Source of the DNA: Bacteroidia bacterium | Lineage (GTDB): Bacteria; Bacteroidota; Bacteroidia; Chitinophagales; Saprospiraceae | NCBI GenBank assembly: GCA_030431945.1 | Contig: JAUIIF010000096.1 | Coordinates: forward strand, 1 to 10,634 | Direction of reading: 5' to 3' | DNA length: 10,634 nucleotides | Shown: positions 7,563 through 10,634 of the stretch, piece by piece | Numbering within the stretch: the stretch's first letter is position 1 | How the letters are laid out: every line of letters starts with the position of its first letter | Notes under the pieces: generated by a model | The model's input: only the letters and a program-made list of their open reading frames with translations | Databases searched by the model: none | Told to the model about the DNA's origin: nothing | Position numbers and translations under genes: made by a program

Positions 7563-7574
7563 AATCATATGATT
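7563..7574. promoter_or_regulatory. 12-bp perfect palindrome between divergent genes
   Basis: AATCATATGATT is its own reverse complement and lies between the divergent DinB-like and isomerase genes, 101 bp upstream of the isomerase ATG. A second short symmetric site, TTGC-TCA-GCAA, lies nearby at 7540-7550. Either could be an operator, but no regulator gene is adjacent and chance is possible. Confidence 0.3.
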
Positions 7575-7663
7575 TTTCCGGGACCGTGGATATTCCTCCG
7601 GCGTCCTCAACATTTGCTATCTTCCGCCCGTCAATTTCTACCATTAATAAATCGACTTGCAAA

Positions 7664-8719
7664 ATGACCAACATTCAGGGCCCAGCCATTTTCCTGGCAC
7701 AATTCATGGGCGACGAAGCCCCATTCAATTCTCTCGACGGTATTTGTAAATACATGGCCGACCTCGGCTACAAAGGTGTCCAGATTCCTACCTGGGACAG
7801 TCGCCTGATCGACCTTGAAAAAGCAGCCACTTCCAAGACCTACGCGGATGAGCTGAAGGGGCGGGTAGCTGAGCACGGCCTGACCATCACGGAACTGGCC
7901 AGCCACCTGCAGGGGCAGCTGGTGGCCACCCACCCGGCCTATCAGAAAATGTACGAAGGCTTTGCTCCGGCAGCCGTAGCCGGCAACCCAAAGGCTACCC
8001 AGGAGTGGGCCGTACAGCAGCTGAAATGGAACGCCCAGGCCAGCAAAAATCTCGGGCTTACCGCCCACCCTACCTTTCCCGGTGCCTTACTGTGGCCCTA
8101 CCTCTACCCCTGGCCACAGCGCCCCGCCGGCCTGGTGGAAGAGGCCTTCGGCGAGCTGGCCAAACGCTGGAAGCCCATCCTCGACGTCTTCGATGAATGC
8201 GGCGTGGACGTGGGCTACGAGCTCCACCCCGGGGAAGATCTTTTTGACGGCACCAGCTTCGAACGCTTCGTGGAAGCCGTGGATGGGCACCCGCGCGCCC
8301 AGATCAACTACGATCCGAGCCACTTCGTACTCCAGTGCCTCGACTACCTGGAATTCATCGACATCTACCACGAACGCATCTGTGCCTTCCACGTAAAGGA
8401 CGCTGAGTTCAACCCGACGGGCCGCCAGGGCGTCTACTCCGGCTACGCCGGCTGGGCCGACCGCGCCGGCCGGTTCCGCAGCCTCGGTGATGGCCAGGTC
8501 GACTTCAAGGCCATTTTCTCCAAGCTGAGCCAGTACAATTACGACGGCTGGGCCGTGCTGGAATGGGAATGTGCCATTAAATCCAGCGCGCAGGGCGCTG
8601 CCGAAGGCGCGCCCTTCATCGCCGACCACCTCATCCAGGTCACCGAACGGGCGTTCGACGATTTCGCGGATGCGGGAACGGACGCAGCGACGAACCGGAA
8701 GATTCTCGGACTCAGCTAA
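7664..8719 (+). CDS. sugar phosphate isomerase/epimerase (AP endonuclease 2-like TIM barrel)
   Basis: A 351-residue TIM-barrel protein of the sugar phosphate isomerase/epimerase family (AP_endonuc_2, PF01261; COG1082), metal-dependent enzymes that isomerise or epimerise sugars and inositol derivatives. Candidate metal and active-site residues fall in the usual order: E186 and H188 in YELHPGED, D217 and H220 in YDPSH, H243 with D246 in FHVKDAEF, and E300/E302 in LEWE. The R-S-L-G-D-G-Q-V-D-F segment at 272-281 is the family's typical strand 7 region. No signal peptide, so cytoplasmic. The ATG at 7664 is chosen because the first barrel strand (IFLAQF) begins just after it; the earlier GTG at 7586 adds a non-conserved 26 residues. 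A poor -7-like TATCTTCC lies at 7618-7625. Close relatives often sit beside Gfo/Idh/MocA oxidoreductases in sugar catabolic clusters, but no such partner is here, so the substrate is unknown. It ends in a strong terminator. Confidence 0.9.
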   Translation: MTNIQGPAIFLAQFMGDEAPFNSLDGICKYMADLGYKGVQIPTWDSRLIDLEKAATSKTYADELKGRVAEHGLTITELASHLQGQLVATHPAYQKMYEGFAPAAVAGNPKATQEWAVQQLKWNAQASKNLGLTAHPTFPGALLWPYLYPWPQRPAGLVEEAFGELAKRWKPILDVFDECGVDVGYELHPGEDLFDGTSFERFVEAVDGHPRAQINYDPSHFVLQCLDYLEFIDIYHERICAFHVKDAEFNPTGRQGVYSGYAGWADRAGRFRSLGDGQVDFKAIFSKLSQYNYDGWAVLEWECAIKSSAQGAAEGAPFIADHLIQVTERAFDDFADAGTDAATNRKILGLS

Positions 8720-8732
8720 GCAAGTGATCCTC

Positions 8733-8759
8733 CCGTCCAGCAGGACGGAATTTTGTTTT
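8733..8759 (+). terminator. intrinsic terminator of the isomerase/epimerase gene
   Basis: CCGTCC (8733-8738), loop AGCA, GGACGG (8743-8748), then AATTTTGTTTT. A perfect 6-bp GC-rich stem with a tetraloop and a T-rich tail starting 14 bp after the stop codon; the clearest terminator in the window. Confidence 0.75.
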
Positions 8760-8763
8760 GTGC

Positions 8764-8812
8764 AGCGCTTCAAACTGATCCCGGGTACCCGCCGCGGTCC
8801 GTTTGGAGCGCT
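8764..8812 (+). other. 49-nt near-continuous RNA hairpin before the lipoprotein gene
   Basis: Arms AGCGCTTCAAAC (8764-8775) and GTTTGGAGCGCT (8801-8812) pair over 12 bp (one G-U). After a single T-C mismatch, GATC (8777-8780) pairs with GGTC (8796-8799, one G-U); after a C-C mismatch, CGG (8782-8784) pairs with CCG (8792-8794), leaving a 7-nt loop. Nineteen of 21 positions pair. It ends 14 bp before the lipoprotein ATG and is followed by TTCATCTT. It could be a leader regulatory structure, a second terminator or a dispersed repeat. Confidence 0.55.
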
Positions 8813-8826
8813 TTCATCTTAAGACC

Positions 8827-10059
8827 ATGTGCAGATACAGTGGACTATTTTTGCTGACATTCGCCCTGCTGGCGTGTGGCCGCGAAGGGCAAGCACCTGA
8901 AGCAACGTGTTACCAGTTGGCGGAAGGCACCCATTTACCCAGGTTTTTCAATACCCCCGGGGCCATTAACCTGGCGTACGTCAGTGCTCAGGGAGAAAAC
9001 CAGGTCCTTTATGCCCAGGATCTTGCCGACGTGGAGAAGTCGGAAAAAACCGTCTTGCAGCGTGGGGACAACTGGTTCGTCAACTGGGCGGATTTCCCGT
9101 CCGTCGCTTTCCTGGACGAGGGACTGCACGGCAACATTTTGTTTTCGCACACCCTGCAGTACAGTGCCGCAGGCACCTACGATTACGACGTAATGTACGC
9201 CTTGCAGGATGACGAAGGTCCACTCTTTCCCCCGCGCAAGCTCCATCAGGACACCGTTGCCGCCGAGCACGGGTTTCTGTCTTCGGCCCCGCTGCCGGGG
9301 GGCGGGTTGCAGGTTACCTGGCTTGACGGGCGCTACACCAAGGTGGGCGCGGGCGCTGGTGCCGGGGAAGAGACGGAGGAGCACGGACACGGAGGTGGAG
9401 CGATGACGCTCCGGACCAAAGCTTTGGCCGATTCCGTCAGCGTCGAGCTCGACCACCGCGTCTGCGACTGCTGCAACACCGCTACCGTGGCGACCGACAG
9501 CCTGCTGATGGTCGCGTACCGCGACCGGTCTGAGCACGAGATCCGCGACATTGCCTACGTGACCAGACCAACTAAGGGCGGCACCTGGTCTACCCCCAAG
9601 CTCGTCCACGCCGACAACTGGGAGATCAGCGGCTGCCCGGTGAACGGGCCCGCCCTGGCCAGTAATCAGCGGGGCGACATCGCCATCAGCTGGTACACCG
9701 GTGCTGCCGAAAGGGCGCGCTTACAGTTCGCCCGCTACGATGCCGCTGCCGGTCGCTTCTCCCCTCCCCTGCTGCTGGATGATCAGGACCCGCTGGGGCG
9801 GGTCGACCTCCAACTGGCCCCCGATGGAACGGCTTACGCCACGGGATTGACGCTGAAAGAAGGCAGCGACGCTGCTTACCTCACCCTCTGGGTGATTGAC
9901 CCGCAGGGGCAGGTTACCCGTGAAGACCTGGCCGTAACCTCCGGCGCCCGCAGCTCCGGCTTCCCGAAAATTGCGCTGTTTCAGGATAAACTGTACTGGG
10001 CACGAACGGTGCTCGGTGAAGCAAAGGGAAAGCAGTACGTGGAGGTTTGCTGGCGGTGA
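8827..10059 (+). CDS. sialidase-like beta-propeller lipoprotein with CDCC and GCP motifs
   Basis: A 410-residue predicted lipoprotein: signal peptide MCRYSGLFLLTFALLAC with lipobox LLAC (lipidated C17), followed by GREGQ without a +2 Asp, consistent with outer-membrane sorting. The mature part is beta-rich with repeated Asn/Asp-containing blade-like strands, for example LQVTWLDGRY, IAISWYTG, LQFARYD and LQLAPDGTAYATG, suggesting a BNR/sialidase-like propeller. Typical neuraminidase catalytic residues are not evident, so glycosidase activity is doubtful. Striking features are CDCC at 213-216 and GCPVNGP at 269-275, plus the intervening YRDRSEHEIRDI; I recall the same trio in bacterial proteins annotated as exo-alpha-sialidase, and it may form a disulfide or metal site. 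A Gly-rich, acidic, His-containing loop (GAGAGAGEETEEHGHGGG, 174-191) precedes the CDCC. The start at 8827 sits directly before the signal peptide; the GTG-like opening at 8803 lies within the upstream hairpin. The function is unknown. Confidence 0.78.
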   Translation: MCRYSGLFLLTFALLACGREGQAPEATCYQLAEGTHLPRFFNTPGAINLAYVSAQGENQVLYAQDLADVEKSEKTVLQRGDNWFVNWADFPSVAFLDEGLHGNILFSHTLQYSAAGTYDYDVMYALQDDEGPLFPPRKLHQDTVAAEHGFLSSAPLPGGGLQVTWLDGRYTKVGAGAGAGEETEEHGHGGGAMTLRTKALADSVSVELDHRVCDCCNTATVATDSLLMVAYRDRSEHEIRDIAYVTRPTKGGTWSTPKLVHADNWEISGCPVNGPALASNQRGDIAISWYTGAAERARLQFARYDAAAGRFSPPLLLDDQDPLGRVDLQLAPDGTAYATGLTLKEGSDAAYLTLWVIDPQGQVTREDLAVTSGARSSGFPKIALFQDKLYWARTVLGEAKGKQYVEVCWR

Positions 10060-10076
10060 GGGGAGGCTGCGTAATG

Positions 10077-10123
10077 GCCCAAGGCGACAGTGCCGGCAGG
10101 AACGTTAAAGCAGTCGCCTGGGC
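10077..10123. repeat. inverted repeat in the convergent intergenic gap
   Basis: GCCCA (10077-10081), one bulged A and GGCGAC (10083-10088) pair with GTCGCC (10113-10118) and TGGGC (10119-10123), giving 11 bp around a 24-nt loop that itself contains the palindromes TGCCGGCA and AACGTT. It lies between the convergent lipoprotein and nuclease-fold genes. It may end transcription from both sides, though there is no T run. Confidence 0.45.
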
Positions 10124-10133
10124 GCTTGCCCCC

Positions 10134-10634
10134 TTAACCTTCCTCTGCACCGGCGTCCCCGCCCTGTATGACCCCAAACGCCAGCCCCTGGTCCCGCGCC
10201 GCTTCTGCGACAATAACTTTATCACCGGCGGGCATCCGTTCCAGCAGCAACTGCTCCAAGGCATCATCGTAGCCCGTTTTTCGCTCCGGTGTTTCCATCC
10301 AGAGAACAAAGACGACCCTTCCCGGCAGGTCACAACGTCGCCGCGCTTCCGACCAAAACCAGTAATTGGAAGAGCGCCGGCGCTGCCCCCACCGGGCCAC
10401 CCACCAAAGTTGCAGGCGGCGCCACCAACGGCGGCGCAGGTAGGTATCGACGATCCGGATGAGCCGTTGGCTATCCATGAATTTAGTCGCGACGTGCTCC
10501 GCCAGCAGTTCCGGTGGCCGGCGATTCGCACGGTATTCCTTTCCATCCCGGGTACTGATGCGGGGGCGATAGTTTTTCACCTCTATCAACCACAGTCGCC
10601 CGTCCGGAGAAAGGGCAATAAAATCGACTCCCTT
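10134..10634 (-). CDS. partial PD-(D/E)xK nuclease-fold protein
   Basis: The frame stays open to the window edge, so the start lies beyond 10634; 166 C-terminal residues are visible. The first visible residues read K-G-V-D-F-I-A-L, then S-P-D-G-R-L-W, then LIEVKNYRPR. This is the core of the PD-(D/E)xK restriction endonuclease-like fold: an Asp (visible residue 4), a turn and a strand ending in E-x-K (E18, K20). The remainder is very rich in Arg and Trp in the middle (for example RRRWWRRLQLWW), followed by a beta strand VVFVLWMET and a final strand-like DKVIVAEAA. Such domains occur in restriction, repair and defence nucleases and in some non-catalytic proteins; I do not recognise a specific family. 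It converges on the lipoprotein gene with a 74-bp gap containing an inverted repeat. A Met used at 10589 would cut the motif in half and is not the start. Confidence 0.68.
   Translation of the reverse strand, partial: KGVDFIALSPDGRLWLIEVKNYRPRISTRDGKEYRANRRPPELLAEHVATKFMDSQRLIRIVDTYLRRRWWRRLQLWWVARWGQRRRSSNYWFWSEARRRCDLPGRVVFVLWMETPERKTGYDDALEQLLLERMPAGDKVIVAEAARDQGLAFGVIQGGDAGAEEG

Noticed and set aside
8087..8773. Minus-strand open frame (228 codons) opposite the isomerase
   Set aside because: Shadow of the TIM-barrel gene, and it runs through the terminator of that gene.
8935..9609. Minus-strand open frame opposite the lipoprotein
   Set aside because: Shadow of a gene with a clear signal peptide and lipobox; no domain seen.
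9914..10546. Minus-strand open frame (210 codons) in another frame than the nuclease-fold gene
   Set aside because: The overlapping minus-strand frame carries the PD-(D/E)xK core and stays open to the edge; this one is composition-driven and overlaps the lipoprotein end.
1..10634. CRISPR array, tRNA, rRNA, insertion sequence or prophage genes
   Set aside because: I looked for spaced direct repeats, cloverleaf patterns, transposase or integrase motifs and found none.

Overview
The window looks like ordinary chromosome of a GC-rich member of the Bacteroidota. The families present (an N-acyl-phosphatidylethanolamine phospholipase D-like hydrolase, a YbhE-type lactonase, a Bacteroidota-type cytochrome c, a DinB-like protein and a sugar isomerase/epimerase), the lack of clear Shine-Dalgarno sequences before the starts, and -7 boxes of the TAnnTTTG type all fit that phylum. 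The high GC content and protein style suggest Saprospiria, for example a Lewinella relative. This placement is inference from style, not from a marker phylogeny.

Layout. On the + strand, 111-2356 carries a beta-propeller lactonase followed by a NAPE-PLD-like metallo-beta-lactamase-fold hydrolase. On the - strand, 2554-3402 holds a small two-helix membrane protein and, upstream of it, an N-terminally truncated c-type cytochrome that looks like a decaying gene. gatB, the aspartyl/glutamyl-tRNA amidotransferase subunit B, follows at 3552-5006 (+). It converges on a secreted TPR protein (5042-6538, -) that carries what looks like an inactivated transglutaminase-like domain. A gene-free stretch (6539-6921) separates that gene from a DinB-like protein (6922-7437, -). 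The DinB-like gene diverges from a TIM-barrel sugar phosphate isomerase/epimerase (7664-8719, +), which ends in a clear intrinsic terminator. A lipoprotein with a predicted beta-propeller and conserved cysteines (8827-10059, +) is preceded by a strong RNA hairpin. It converges on a partial PD-(D/E)xK nuclease-fold protein (10134-10634, -) that runs off the right edge.

The genes do not form one obvious pathway. Most appear to be single transcription units with frequent strand switches, as is common in Bacteroidota core regions. I see no CRISPR array, tRNA, rRNA, insertion sequence or phage gene. No multi-gene novel system is evident. The points most worth a second look are: a 49-nt hairpin at 8764-8812; an 86-bp inverted-repeat-bounded segment exactly where the cytochrome gene is cut; the Cys-to-Asp change in the transglutaminase-like domain of the TPR protein; the CDCC/GCP cysteine pattern in the lipoprotein; and the partial nuclease-fold protein.
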